DNA of 64,000 nt, taken from Actinoalloteichus_B caeruleus. GTDB lineage: Bacteria > Actinomycetota > Actinomycetes > Mycobacteriales > Pseudonocardiaceae. The DNA lies in assembly GCF_000718005.1 (NCBI RefSeq), contig NZ_JODV01000003.1; one strand, 5' to 3'. Under the pieces are notes generated by a model, which was not told the origin of the DNA, made no database searches, and saw only the letters and a list, made by a program, of their open reading frames with translations. This document shows, piece after piece, positions 1-9,201 of the stretch (its first letter is position 1; each line of letters begins with the position of its first letter). Position numbers and translations under genes: made by a program.

Positions 1-23
1 TGGGGTGGGGTGTTGGTTAGAGT

Positions 24-141
24 GTTTCGGTGGTGATAGCGAGAGGGAAACGCCCGGTCCCATTCCGAACCCGGAAGCTAAGCCTTTCAGCGCCGATGGT
101 ACTGCACCTGTGGGGGTGTGGGAGAGTAGGACGCCGCCGAA
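24..141 (+). rRNA. rrf: 5S ribosomal RNA
   Basis: The stretch from the GTTTCGGTGG start to the GCCGCCGAAC end matches the actinobacterial 5S consensus, including the conserved CCCGGTCCCATTCCGAACC and GGAAGCTAAG segments and pairing of the terminal arms. It is a structural RNA of the 50S subunit. The 23S gene should lie just left of the window. Ends are placed by consensus and may be off by one or two bases. Confidence 0.96.
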
Positions 142-154
142 CTTTCTTTCACCG

Positions 155-221
155 GTGGGTGGAGGGGAATGTGGTTGAGCACCTGGTGGGTGCTCCCGGT
201 TCTCCTCCACCCACTTTTTTT
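155..221 (+). terminator. Rho-independent terminator of the rRNA operon
   Basis: An 11-bp outer stem (155-165 with 204-214) encloses a second perfect 7-bp hairpin (177-183 with 189-195) and is followed by seven T residues (215-221). This is the only classical U-tract terminator seen in the window; the other hairpin terminators lack a T run. It closes the rrn transcript 13 bases after the 5S RNA. Confidence 0.92.
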
Positions 222-321
222 GTGCGCGGTCGGACCGCTCGCTCGTCCCACGACGGCAACGTTCTGAATTCGATGTGGTGGAGGGCGTCGGGGGCAGCGG
301 CGTTCTCGGGGCCGTCGGGCA

Positions 322-327
322 TAGCAT
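322..327 (+). promoter_or_regulatory. -10 element of a leaderless promoter (TAGCAT)
   Basis: TAGCAT is followed by exactly 7 nt and then the GTG start at 335, with no purine-rich ribosome binding site between. This spacing puts transcription start at the start codon and decides the start of the amidotransferase. Confidence 0.65.
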
Positions 328-334
328 CGTCGTC

Positions 335-1093
335 GTGACGAGTGTGCGAGTTCTTGTTCTGCAACCCGACCCGTCCGATCCGCCCGCCCGCCTGGGTGAG
401 TGGCTGCGCTCCGCGGGTGCCGAACTCGACATCATCCACCCGGATCAGCAGGAAGTGCCCGAACTCGGCGAGTACCACGCCCTCGTGTGCCTGGGAGGGC
501 GGGTTCAGGCCGATGACGTCATCGCGCACCCGTGGTTGCTGGACGTGCGGGCCCGGCTGACCACCGCGGTCGGGAAGGGACTACCGACGTTCGCGGTCTG
601 CCTGGGCGCTCAGCTCCTGGCGGCTGCCGCCGGTGGCCGGGTGGAGGCGAGCCCCACCGGCCCGGCGGCTGGGCCGACGCTCGTCGCGAAGCGGGACGCC
701 GCCGTCGAGGACGAGTTGTTCGAGGACCTCGTCCTGATGCCCCTGGTCGTGCAGGCGCACCGCGACATCGTCACCCGCCTCCCTCCCGGGGCGACGCTGC
801 TCGCCGCCTCACCGAACTGCCCACACCAGGCGTTCCGGGTGGGAACGGCGGCCTGGGGCACGCAGTTCCACATCGAGACGACCCCGGAGATGATCCGCGA
901 CTGGTTCGACGCCGACCCGGAGTTGGCCGCCGCGGCGCCGGCCCGGGCGCACTCCACCGCCGCGCTCGCCGAGGCGCACGAGGAGATCGAGGCCACCTGG
1001 AAGCCGATCGTCACCCGGTTCGTCCGCATCGCCGCGCGACGCGCCGGACTGGAACCCCGGGAGCCGGGCCCGCGTCGCCTCCCGCTGGTCTGA
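335..1093 (+). CDS. Class I glutamine amidotransferase (GATase1 domain)
   Basis: A 252-residue protein of the type 1 glutamine amidotransferase family, which splits glutamine to deliver ammonia to an acceptor. The nucleophile Cys lies at about residue 89 (motif FAVCLGAQLL), and the His and Glu of the triad sit in WGTQFHIE at about 179 and 181, so the active site is intact. No synthetase domain is fused, and the acceptor is unknown; relatives include GMP-synthase-like and gamma-glutamyl-type enzymes. GTG 335 is chosen because a TAGCAT -10 lies 7 nt upstream; a longer frame begins at 275. It precedes glnE on the same strand by 166 bp, suggesting a link to glutamine metabolism. Confidence 0.88.
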   Translation: MTSVRVLVLQPDPSDPPARLGEWLRSAGAELDIIHPDQQEVPELGEYHALVCLGGRVQADDVIAHPWLLDVRARLTTAVGKGLPTFAVCLGAQLLAAAAGGRVEASPTGPAAGPTLVAKRDAAVEDELFEDLVLMPLVVQAHRDIVTRLPPGATLLAASPNCPHQAFRVGTAAWGTQFHIETTPEMIRDWFDADPELAAAAPARAHSTAALAEAHEEIEATWKPIVTRFVRIAARRAGLEPREPGPRRLPLV

Positions 1094-1259
1094 CGGCGGA
1101 CCCGGAGGTGGCGGAGGACAGCGGGCCTCGGTGCTCCCGGCCGCGCGCCGGTGTCGGCGGGGCCGCCGGCACACCGAGGCCGCCCGATCCCGAGTGCAGG
1201 ACAACCGGCGGAGCCCCGGGACGTGGCATCCGGCGGGACGGCAGTCTGGAGGACCTGTG

Positions 1260-4200
1260 ATGGCGGAGGAATCGCGACCAGCACCCTGGTTGGGCCGTTT
1301 CGGGCTGACCGACGCCCGAACCCACCCGATGCTCGCGGCGGCGGGGTGGTGGGAGGCCGACCGCGTTCCCCCCGGGCTGGAGCCCGTGCTGGGCGCGTTG
1401 TCCGCCTCCGCCGACCCCGACCTCGCGCTGCGCGGTCTGGACCGGCTGCGGGAGTCCCTCGGCGCGGACTGGCCCGAGCTGGACGAGGCGTTGCGCACGG
1501 ACCACGACCTGGCCGTGCGGCTGTTCGCGGTGCTGGGCGCCAGCACCGCCCTGACCGACCACCTGGTGGCTCACCCGGCGGAGTGGCGGCGCCTCGACGG
1601 TGAACTGCTCGACGACCCACCCAGCGAGCGCGAGTTGACCACCGAGTTGTGGTCCTCCGTCGGGGCGGTGGGGCCGGGAACCCGCTCGGAGGACCCGGGG
1701 GACCCGGCACCCGCGTGGGGAGCGGGTGCCGGGGCCGTGCGTTCCACCCTGGTCGGGATCGAGGCGGTCCGCGCCCTCCGCACCGCCTACCGGGGCATGA
1801 TGCTCGACATCGCGGCCACCGACCTGAGCCAGCGCGGCACCGGTTGGGAACCCGAGCGGTACCGCCTGGTCGCCGGCGCGCTGTCCAACCTGGCGGTCGC
1901 GGCGCTGCGTGCCGCGCTCGCGGTCGCGGTGACGGAGGTGCTGGGCCCACCCTCCGAGGACGAGGACCCGTCGGACGCCGAGCTGCCGTTCCGCCTGGCC
2001 GTCATCGCGATGGGCAAGTGCGGAGCGGGCGAGTTGAACTACGTCAGCGACGTCGACGTCGTCTTCGTCGCGGAACCGCGCCCCCCGGCGGAGGACGCGG
2101 ACGCCGGGAGTGCGGGGGACGAGGGGGACGGAGCGCCGCACCGGGCGCTCGCCACCGCCACCAGGGTCGCCGCCGAGGCGATGCGGATCGCCGGTGAGGC
2201 ATGCTTCCAGGTCGACGCCGCACTGCGCCCGGAAGGGAAGGCCGGTGCCCTGGTGCGGACCCTGGAAGGGCACCTCAGCTACTACCGGAGGTGGGCGCGC
2301 ACCTGGGAGTTCCAGGCGTTGCTCAAGGCTCGGCCGGTGGCCGGTGACGCCGCGCTGGGCAAGGCGTACCTCGACGCCGTCACGCCGATGGTGTGGACGG
2401 CGGCGGACCGGGACGACTTCGTCTCCGACGTCCAGGAGATGCGCCGGCGGGTGGAGGACAACCTGCCGGCCGAGCTCACCGAGCGGGAGCTGAAGCTGGG
2501 GCGCGGCGGGTTGCGCGACGTGGAGTTCGCCGTCCAGCTCCTCCAGCTGGTGCACGGTCGTTCGGACGAGGAACTGCGGGTTCCCGGGACGGTGCCGGCG
2601 CTGGGCGCGTTGGGGTCCGGCGGGTACGTGGGGCGGGTCGACGCCGCCGAACTCACCGAGTCGTACTGCTTCCTCCGGCTGCTCGAACACCGGCTCCAGC
2701 TCCAGCGCCTGCTGCGCACCCACCTGTTCCCCGCGTTCGACGACGTCGCCGGCCTGCGCTGGCTGGCCAGGGCGGCCGGCCTGCGCTCGGACGGTCGGCG
2801 AGGTCCGGGGGAGGTGTTGTTGTCGGAGTTCCGCCGGCACGCCGCCCGGGTCCGCCGGCTCCACGAGAAGCTGTTCTACCGCCCGCTGCTGGAGGCGGTG
2901 GCCCGGGTGCCGTCGGAGGCGCTGCGGCTCACCCCGAACGAGGCGACCGCCCGGCTGGCCGCCCTCGGGTTCACCTCGCCGGAGGGCGCGTTGCGCCACA
3001 TCGGGGCGCTCACCGAGGGGGTGTCGCGCCGCGCGTCGATCCAGCGGGCGCTCCTGCCGGTGCTGCTCGACCTGTTCGCCGACACCACCGACCCCGACGG
3101 CGGCCTGCTCGCCTACCGCCGGGTGTCCGAGGCGTTGACGGACACCCCTTGGTACCTGCGGCTGCTGCGGGACAGGGGCGCGGTCGCGGAACGCCTGGCC
3201 TTCCTGCTGGGGACGTCCAGGATGGTCCCCGAGTTGTTGGTCCGCGCGCCCGAGGTGCTGCGGCTGCTGGTCGACACCCCGGAGCTGGTGGGGCGGGACC
3301 CCGAGGAGGTGGCGCACTCGCTGGGCAGCGCCGTCGCCAGGCACGGCGACCCCGAACAGGCGGTGCTGGCCGCCCGGTCGCTGCGCAGGCACGAGCTGCT
3401 GCGGGTGGGGTGCGCGGACCTGCTGGGGCTGATGGAACTCCCGTCGGTGTCCCACGCCCTGTCCCGGATCTGGTCCGCCGTCCTGGAGGCGGCGTTGCGG
3501 GCCGCGGCGGGCGCCGTCGCGCCCCGCTTCGGTCCCGAGCCGCTGGCCAGGGTCGCCGTCATCGGCATGGGCAGGTTGGGGGGTGACGAGCTCGGGTACG
3601 GCTCGGACGCGGACGTCCTGTTCGTGTGCGAGGCCGTGGAGGGCGTCGAGGACCACGACGCCGTGCGTTACGCGACCGCCGTGGCCGAGACGCTGCGCCG
3701 GCTCCTCAGCGCACCCAGCCAGGACCCCCCGTTGCACGTCGACACCGACCTGCGTCCCGAGGGCCGGAGTGGCCCGTTGGTGCGGACGCTGGAGTCGTAC
3801 CGCATGTACTACGAGAAGTGGTCGGACACCTGGGAGGCGCAGGCGCTGCTGCGGGCACGACGGGTGGCCGGGGACGAGGAGCTCGGCCGCCGGTTCACCG
3901 AGTTGATCGACCCCGTGCGGTACCCGGCCGGCGGTCTCGACGAGGCCTCGACCATCGAGATCCGCAGGATCAAGGCTCGGGTGGAGCACGAACGCCTGCC
4001 CAGGGGGATCGACCCGACCACGAACACCAAACTCGGCCGGGGCGGGCTGTCCGACGTGGAGTGGACCGCGCAGCTGATCCAGCTCGGCCACGCGCACGAG
4101 GTGCCGGGGCTCCGCACGACCTCGACCCTGGGAGCCGTGCGGAGCGCCGCGGCGGCTGGACTGCTGGACGAGGCCGACGCCGAGGCGCTGCGGGCCGCGT

Positions 4201-4412
4201 GGACGATGGCCAGCCAGGCGCGGAACGCGACGACGCTGGTCCGGGGCAAGGCGTCGGACCAGCTGCCGGGGCACGGTCGGGACCTCGCGGCGGTAGCCAG
4301 GACGCTGGGATATTCGGTCTCCGAGGACCCCGGGGTGTTCGTCGACGACTACCGGCGGGTGACGCGGCGGGCCAGGGCCGTGATGGAACGGGTCTTCTAC
4401 GGAACGGGCTGA
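1260..4412 (+). CDS. glnE: Bifunctional glutamine synthetase adenylyltransferase / adenylyl-removing enzyme
   Basis: GlnE adds AMP to, or removes it from, the regulatory tyrosine of glutamine synthetase according to nitrogen status. The 1050 residues contain two copies of the nucleotidyltransferase fold: the N-terminal, deadenylylating copy has its G-K-C-G-x-G-E-L-N-Y-x-S-D-x-D motif near residue 250, and the C-terminal, adenylylating copy has G-M-G-R-L-G-G-x-E-L-x-Y-x-S-D-A-D near residue 770. Each is followed by its conserved L-R-P-E-G and L-G-R-G-G-L-x-D-V-E segments. ATG 1260 follows a GGAGG at 1248-1252; GTG 1257 is an alternative. Its 3' end overlaps the convergent channel gene by 16 bp. 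The substrate glnA is 2.3 kb downstream on the other strand. Confidence 0.98.
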   Translation: MAEESRPAPWLGRFGLTDARTHPMLAAAGWWEADRVPPGLEPVLGALSASADPDLALRGLDRLRESLGADWPELDEALRTDHDLAVRLFAVLGASTALTDHLVAHPAEWRRLDGELLDDPPSERELTTELWSSVGAVGPGTRSEDPGDPAPAWGAGAGAVRSTLVGIEAVRALRTAYRGMMLDIAATDLSQRGTGWEPERYRLVAGALSNLAVAALRAALAVAVTEVLGPPSEDEDPSDAELPFRLAVIAMGKCGAGELNYVSDVDVVFVAEPRPPAEDADAGSAGDEGDGAPHRALATATRVAAEAMRIAGEACFQVDAALRPEGKAGALVRTLEGHLSYYRRWARTWEFQALLKARPVAGDAALGKAYLDAVTPMVWTAADRDDFVSDVQEMRRRVEDNLPAELTERELKLGRGGLRDVEFAVQLLQLVHGRSDEELRVPGTVPALGALGSGGYVGRVDAAELTESYCFLRLLEHRLQLQRLLRTHLFPAFDDVAGLRWLARAAGLRSDGRRGPGEVLLSEFRRHAARVRRLHEKLFYRPLLEAVARVPSEALRLTPNEATARLAALGFTSPEGALRHIGALTEGVSRRASIQRALLPVLLDLFADTTDPDGGLLAYRRVSEALTDTPWYLRLLRDRGAVAERLAFLLGTSRMVPELLVRAPEVLRLLVDTPELVGRDPEEVAHSLGSAVARHGDPEQAVLAARSLRRHELLRVGCADLLGLMELPSVSHALSRIWSAVLEAALRAAAGAVAPRFGPEPLARVAVIGMGRLGGDELGYGSDADVLFVCEAVEGVEDHDAVRYATAVAETLRRLLSAPSQDPPLHVDTDLRPEGRSGPLVRTLESYRMYYEKWSDTWEAQALLRARRVAGDEELGRRFTELIDPVRYPAGGLDEASTIEIRRIKARVEHERLPRGIDPTTNTKLGRGGLSDVEWTAQLIQLGHAHEVPGLRTTSTLGAVRSAAAAGLLDEADAEALRAAWTMASQARNATTLVRGKASDQLPGHGRDLAAVARTLGYSVSEDPGVFVDDYRRVTRRARAVMERVFYGTG

Positions 4413-5323
4413 CCCGGGCCCCCGGGCTCGTCGGCGCGGGTCCCGTCCCCTTCCGGCCGTCGTGAGGCGGGTGGCGCGGGCGGGGTCTCGCCGTCCGGCG
4501 CGCCCTGGGCGGGAGCGCTGGCGCCAGCAGCGGTCCCGGGGCCGGTGCTGGCCCGCAGGGTGGCCAGCTCGCCGCGCAGCGCGCGGAGCTCGGCCATGAC
4601 CGCCGCGTGCTGGACCGCCTCCAGGCTCTGGTCCTCCGCCCACCTGGCGGCCGACAGCTGCATCTCCACCGCGCTGACGAGGACCGCGATCAGCAGGTTG
4701 AGCACGACGAAGGTGGTGGACACGATGTAGCAGACGAAGAAGATCCACGCCATCGGTTGGTCCACCATGACGGTGTCCGCGATGTCCGGCCAGTTCTCCG
4801 TGGTCAGCACCTTGAACAACGAGAACAGGGCGATACCGAGGTGCCCGAAGAGTTCGGGGGCGATATCGCCGAAGAGGTGGACGCTGATCACGGCACTGAT
4901 GTAGAGGACCAGCAACAGCAGGGAGAGGACGGAAAGCAGGCCGGGGACGGCGCTGAACAACGCGGAGACGATCCGACGAATGGCGGGGACCGCGGAGATC
5001 AGTCGCAGACCGCGCAGCACCCGCAAGACGCTGAAGGACGTCGTGGTGGGGACGAGGGCCACACTCACCACGATCAGGTCGAACCAGTTCCACGCGCTGC
5101 GGAAGAAGCCGGTCCGGTACACGTAGAGCCTGGCCAGGAGCTCGACGGTGAAGACGGCGACCGCCGTGTGGTCGATGAGCAGCATCGTCTCGCCGTACCG
5201 GCTGGTCAGCCACGGGGATGTCTCCATCCCGAGCACGGCCGCGTTCACGAGGATGACGGTGATGATGAACTGGTTGAATCTCCTGGCTTCCACCACCGCG
5301 CGGACCCGGTCGCGAAGCGCCAT
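4397..5323 (-). CDS. Voltage-gated ion channel (six-helix Ion_trans family, NaChBac-like)
   Basis: A 308-residue membrane channel subunit expected to work as a tetramer. The six-helix order is visible: S3 contains NWFDLIVVS, S4 has three arginines at every third position (RVLRGLR), then the pore loop and S6. The filter reads T-T-E-N-W-P-D at about residue 172, aligned with T-L-E-S-W-x-x of NaChBac/NavAb; the extra acidic residue at its end recalls calcium-selective relatives. After S6 a helix of the type EAVQHAAVMAELRALRGEL looks like the C-terminal coiled coil that holds tetramers, then a Pro/Ala-rich tail. ATG 5323 is chosen over a TTG-type frame opening at 5470 because the channel fold begins shortly after it. 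The gene is convergent with glnE. Confidence 0.9.
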   Translation of the reverse strand: MALRDRVRAVVEARRFNQFIITVILVNAAVLGMETSPWLTSRYGETMLLIDHTAVAVFTVELLARLYVYRTGFFRSAWNWFDLIVVSVALVPTTTSFSVLRVLRGLRLISAVPAIRRIVSALFSAVPGLLSVLSLLLLVLYISAVISVHLFGDIAPELFGHLGIALFSLFKVLTTENWPDIADTVMVDQPMAWIFFVCYIVSTTFVVLNLLIAVLVSAVEMQLSAARWAEDQSLEAVQHAAVMAELRALRGELATLRASTGPGTAAGASAPAQGAPDGETPPAPPASRRPEGDGTRADEPGGPGQPVP

Positions 5324-5555
5324 GCATCCCCCGTTGTCCCGTGCACGTGAACGGGACGCCAGCTTACTGGAGAACGCGGGGGAAAACGCGTCGATAAAAT
5401 GGTGAACCACTAGTGCACTGATTGGCGTGAACCACCGTTGAACCGTTTCCGGACCGGTTGGGAGAAGCACACGACCGTCGTCCAGGAATGGCGGATCGGC
5501 GTTTTACGGGAGTTCGCCGCGGTGGGGAGCGGCGGGGCGCCGGATGGGCACGGGT

Positions 5556-5579
5556 GTCCCCCCGCCGTGGCGGGGGGAC
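5556..5579 (-). terminator. GC-rich hairpin after the NmrA-like gene
   Basis: A perfect 11-bp inverted repeat (5556-5566 with 5569-5579) lies 10 bases past the stop of the NmrA-like gene. There is no T tract, as is usual in high-GC actinobacteria. It separates that gene from the channel gene downstream on the same strand. Confidence 0.7.
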
Positions 5580-5588
5580 GGGCCGTGA

Positions 5589-6416
5589 TCATCCCCAGCC
5601 GCCGGCCTCGGCGGTCGTGGCGACGTAGTCGGCGAAGTCGCGGGGCTCCCGGCCGAGCGCCTCCCGCACTCCGTCGGAGAGGTGGTCGTCCGCATGCCGG
5701 CGGACCAGCTCGCTGAGACCGGTGACCGCCCGCGCCGCACCGGCCGGGTAGTAGCGGTCGGTGAGGTGGCGTTCGTACTCGTCGAGGGGGAGGGGGACGC
5801 TCCGGATCGTGCGCCCGGTCGCCGCCGCGATCGTGTCCAGCGCCTCGGGGATGCTGAGGGCCCGAGGACCGGACATCGTGTACACCCGGCCGGCGTGCCC
5901 GTCCTCCGTGAGGGCGGCGACGGCGACGGCAGCGATGTCCTCGGCATCGATGAACGGGTGCCGACCGTCCTCGGTGCCGTACCGGACCTCACCCTCGCGC
6001 ACGCCCTCGGCCAGGAACGGTTCCTCGCTGAAGTTCTGGGCGAACCAGACCGGGCGCAACAGCGTCCACTCGACGCCGGACCCGCGCACGGTGTCCTCCC
6101 GGCTGATCACCGCTGGGTTGGACGTCTCGATCCCCTCCCGCGCCGACAGCAGCACGAGGCGGCGCACCCCCTCCTGGGTGGCGAGGCTGATGAAGGACTC
6201 GAAGTGGCTGAGCGGCCCGGCGTCGTCGGGGACGACGTACACGCCGTCGGCGCCGCGCACCGCTGCCGGCCAGGTGGTGTCGTCGTTCCAGTCGAATCGG
6301 GTGGGGGCGCCGCGGGACGCCACGCGCGCGGTGTGGCCCCGTTCGGTCAGCTGCGCGGCGACCCGGCGGCCGGTCTTCCCCGTACCGCCGAGCACCAGGA
6401 TCGTTTTCGCTGTCAT
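5589..6416 (-). CDS. NmrA-family NAD(P)-binding protein
   Basis: A 275-residue atypical short-chain dehydrogenase/NmrA-like protein. The Rossmann start ILVLGGTGKTGRRVA gives the glycine-rich dinucleotide motif GGTGKTG near residue 8-15. Later segments (DGVYVVPDD, RRLVLLSAREG, WTLLRPVWFAQNF) match the family of NAD(P)H-binding sensor or reductase proteins annotated as NmrA or ergot-alkaloid-type reductases. The catalytic Tyr-x-x-x-Lys of classical SDRs is not evident, so a redox-sensing or quinone/flavin reductase role is possible. ATG 6416 is used; a TTG at 6428 would add four residues. It is absent between glnE and glnA of M. tuberculosis (from memory) and may be an insertion together with the channel gene. 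Confidence 0.85.
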   Translation of the reverse strand: MTAKTILVLGGTGKTGRRVAAQLTERGHTARVASRGAPTRFDWNDDTTWPAAVRGADGVYVVPDDAGPLSHFESFISLATQEGVRRLVLLSAREGIETSNPAVISREDTVRGSGVEWTLLRPVWFAQNFSEEPFLAEGVREGEVRYGTEDGRHPFIDAEDIAAVAVAALTEDGHAGRVYTMSGPRALSIPEALDTIAAATGRTIRSVPLPLDEYERHLTDRYYPAGAARAVTGLSELVRRHADDHLSDGVREALGREPRDFADYVATTAEAGGWG

Positions 6417-6575
6417 GGGATGAGTCAATCCGAACGTACCGAGACTCGGAACCGTTCAAGGTCTTGGTGCGATGTCCGATCGTCTCGCCTAGGAGGAAGG
6501 CACGTCTCTCGGTTCCGCCACGGGGACCGAGGTGGAGCTCGGTCACCAGGGAGCCGGCCCGGGGCCGACGACAGC

Positions 6576-6662
6576 GAGGGCCGGGTGACCACGGCGGTCA
6601 CCCGGCCCTCAGCCGGCGATCCACGGGACGGGGTGTCGACCACGCGGGTGGTGGACACCCCC
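6576..6662 (-). terminator. Tandem hairpins after glnA
   Basis: Two strong hairpins follow the glnA stop on the minus strand. The first is 6630-6637 with 6655-6662, with extra pairs inside. The second is a perfect 15-bp stem, 6576-6590 with 6596-6610, with a 5-nt loop. Both lack T tracts. The double arrangement probably ensures termination of a highly expressed gene. Confidence 0.75.
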
Positions 6663-6667
6663 TCCCG

Positions 6668-8092
<1,425 letters not shown>

Positions 8093-8197
8093 CCTCGCTG
8101 GCTCCTTACACGGGTCAGACACATCGAGTGGCCCCCAGTTGGCGGAAGCCATCACCGGTCGCTAGCAGCAGTGCGCCAGCGACGCTAAGTGGGACGT

Positions 8198-8235
8198 ATT
8201 GCCCTGCCATCAACCGCATGTTTCGCGGCTGTTAA
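8198..8235 (-). promoter_or_regulatory. Probable GlnR operator upstream of glnA
   Basis: Read on the minus strand from 8235 to 8198 the site is TTAAC-n6-GAAAC-n6-TTGAT-n6-GCAAT. This fits the published actinobacterial GlnR pattern of gTnAc and GaAAc half-boxes at 11-bp intervals, with the first pair closest to consensus. A possible -10 TAGCGT lies just downstream (8188-8183), placing GlnR at an activator position. The glnR gene itself is not in the window. Confidence 0.75.
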
Positions 8236-8311
8236 CACAGCAGGATGTGACTGACATGATATGTGCGGCCGTCTGACCTGGCCCCGGACCGAAACGCCGC
8301 GAATCGGTCGT

Positions 8312-8317
8312 TACGCT
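8312..8317 (+). promoter_or_regulatory. -10 element of a leaderless promoter (TACGCT)
   Basis: TACGCT stands 7 nt before GTG 8325 of the RDD gene with no ribosome binding site. The 230-bp gap it shares with glnA carries both divergent promoters. Confidence 0.65.
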
Positions 8318-8324
8318 GGGGTCC

Positions 8325-8804
8325 GTGAACAGGTGGACCGGCTCGTGGCTGTCCGGCCCCAGCGCGGCGCTCGACCCGGAGGGTCGGCGGGCCGCGGCGG
8401 AGGCAGAGAACCAGCGGTGGCGCGGCGAGCGCCTCGGCCTACCCGAGACGGGTCCGGGCTCCGTCGCCCGACCCCGGCGCAAGCTCGCGGCGCTGCTCGT
8501 CGACCTGATCATGGCAGCCCTCGTGGCCGGTCTGTTCACCGCCCCCGAACTGCCCCGGAACTGGAGCCTGTTGGCCTGGGTGCTGCTGACCGTGGTTCCG
8601 GTCGCCGTCGCCGGTTTCACGCCGGGCATGGCGCTGCTGGGCATCCGGGTCGCTCGGCTCGGTGGGGCCGCCCGGGTGGGCTTGCCCCGAGCCGCCGGTC
8701 GCACCGTGATGATCTTCTTCCTGATCCCCGCCGTGGTGTGGGACCTCGACTACCGGGGTCTGCACGACCGGGCACTGGGCACGGTCGTGGTGAACACCCG
8801 CTGA
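8325..8804 (+). CDS. RDD family membrane protein
   Basis: A 159-residue integral membrane protein. After a charged cytoplasmic N-terminus of about 50 residues (WTGSWLSGPSAALDPEGRR, then a Glu/Arg-rich helix) come three hydrophobic segments, at roughly 55-72, 78-98 and 120-140. The RDD hallmarks are the Asp in KLAALLVDL in the first helix and the GFTPGMALLGIRV loop between the second and third. Family function is not settled; some RDD proteins are linked to ion exchange. The start is set by the -10 element 7 nt upstream. It is divergent from glnA, as in M. tuberculosis (Rv2219A, from memory). Confidence 0.9.
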   Translation: MNRWTGSWLSGPSAALDPEGRRAAAEAENQRWRGERLGLPETGPGSVARPRRKLAALLVDLIMAALVAGLFTAPELPRNWSLLAWVLLTVVPVAVAGFTPGMALLGIRVARLGGAARVGLPRAAGRTVMIFFLIPAVVWDLDYRGLHDRALGTVVVNTR

Positions 8805-9201
8805 CCTGGTCGTCCGGCCGATGTCCTTGTGATCGTGACCCGGGCGCCGACGGAGCGTCCCGCCTCGCCGGGGGCGTCCTGGACCGGGTCCGGGGGACCG
8901 GTGGTGCCGACCGCCGCGCACCTGTCACATCGTCCGTTCCCGCGACCGCGGGCTCGCTGACGCGCCGGCTCGGTCGAGTCGTTCGGAGGCGGGCCGTCGA
9001 GGAGGCCGCGCCGATCGCGCTCCACGGGTCGGTTCCGCACGTGCCCGCGTAGGCCGTCCGAGGAGGCCGCCCCGGTTCGTCGCCGGGTCCCTCTCCCGCG
9101 CGCGAGGGACGTCGGCCCCTCCAGACGGTCGAACGCCCCCCGGAACCTGGTCCGGAGGGCGTTCCCCGCCTCGATGCGTGTCCCTGGCCCGCTGGAGGAG
9201 C
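8805..9201. other. Gene-free interval with a terminator
   Basis: No open frame here has protein-like composition or a credible start. Near its right side, 9131-9164 forms a hairpin (8-bp GAACGCCC/GGGCGTTC arms plus inner pairs) that probably terminates the DUF4191 gene on the minus strand. The remainder shows nothing I can name. Confidence 0.6.
9131..9164 (-). terminator. Hairpin terminator after the DUF4191 gene
   Basis: Arms 9131-9138 and 9157-9164 are exact complements, with a further CGGA/TCCG pairing inside. It lies 38 bases beyond the stop codon and has no T run. Confidence 0.6.

Noticed and set aside
1011..5327. Minus-strand open frame of over 1400 codons across glnE and the channel gene
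   Set aside because: It is the antisense shadow of glnE plus sequence out of frame with the channel gene. It reads as Arg/Pro/Gln/His-rich low-complexity sequence without domains, as expected in high-GC DNA.
6417..6575. Small genes between the NmrA-like gene and the glnA terminators
   Set aside because: All frames are short, Arg-rich and antisense to each other, with no start site. The interval is explained as promoter plus terminator sequence.
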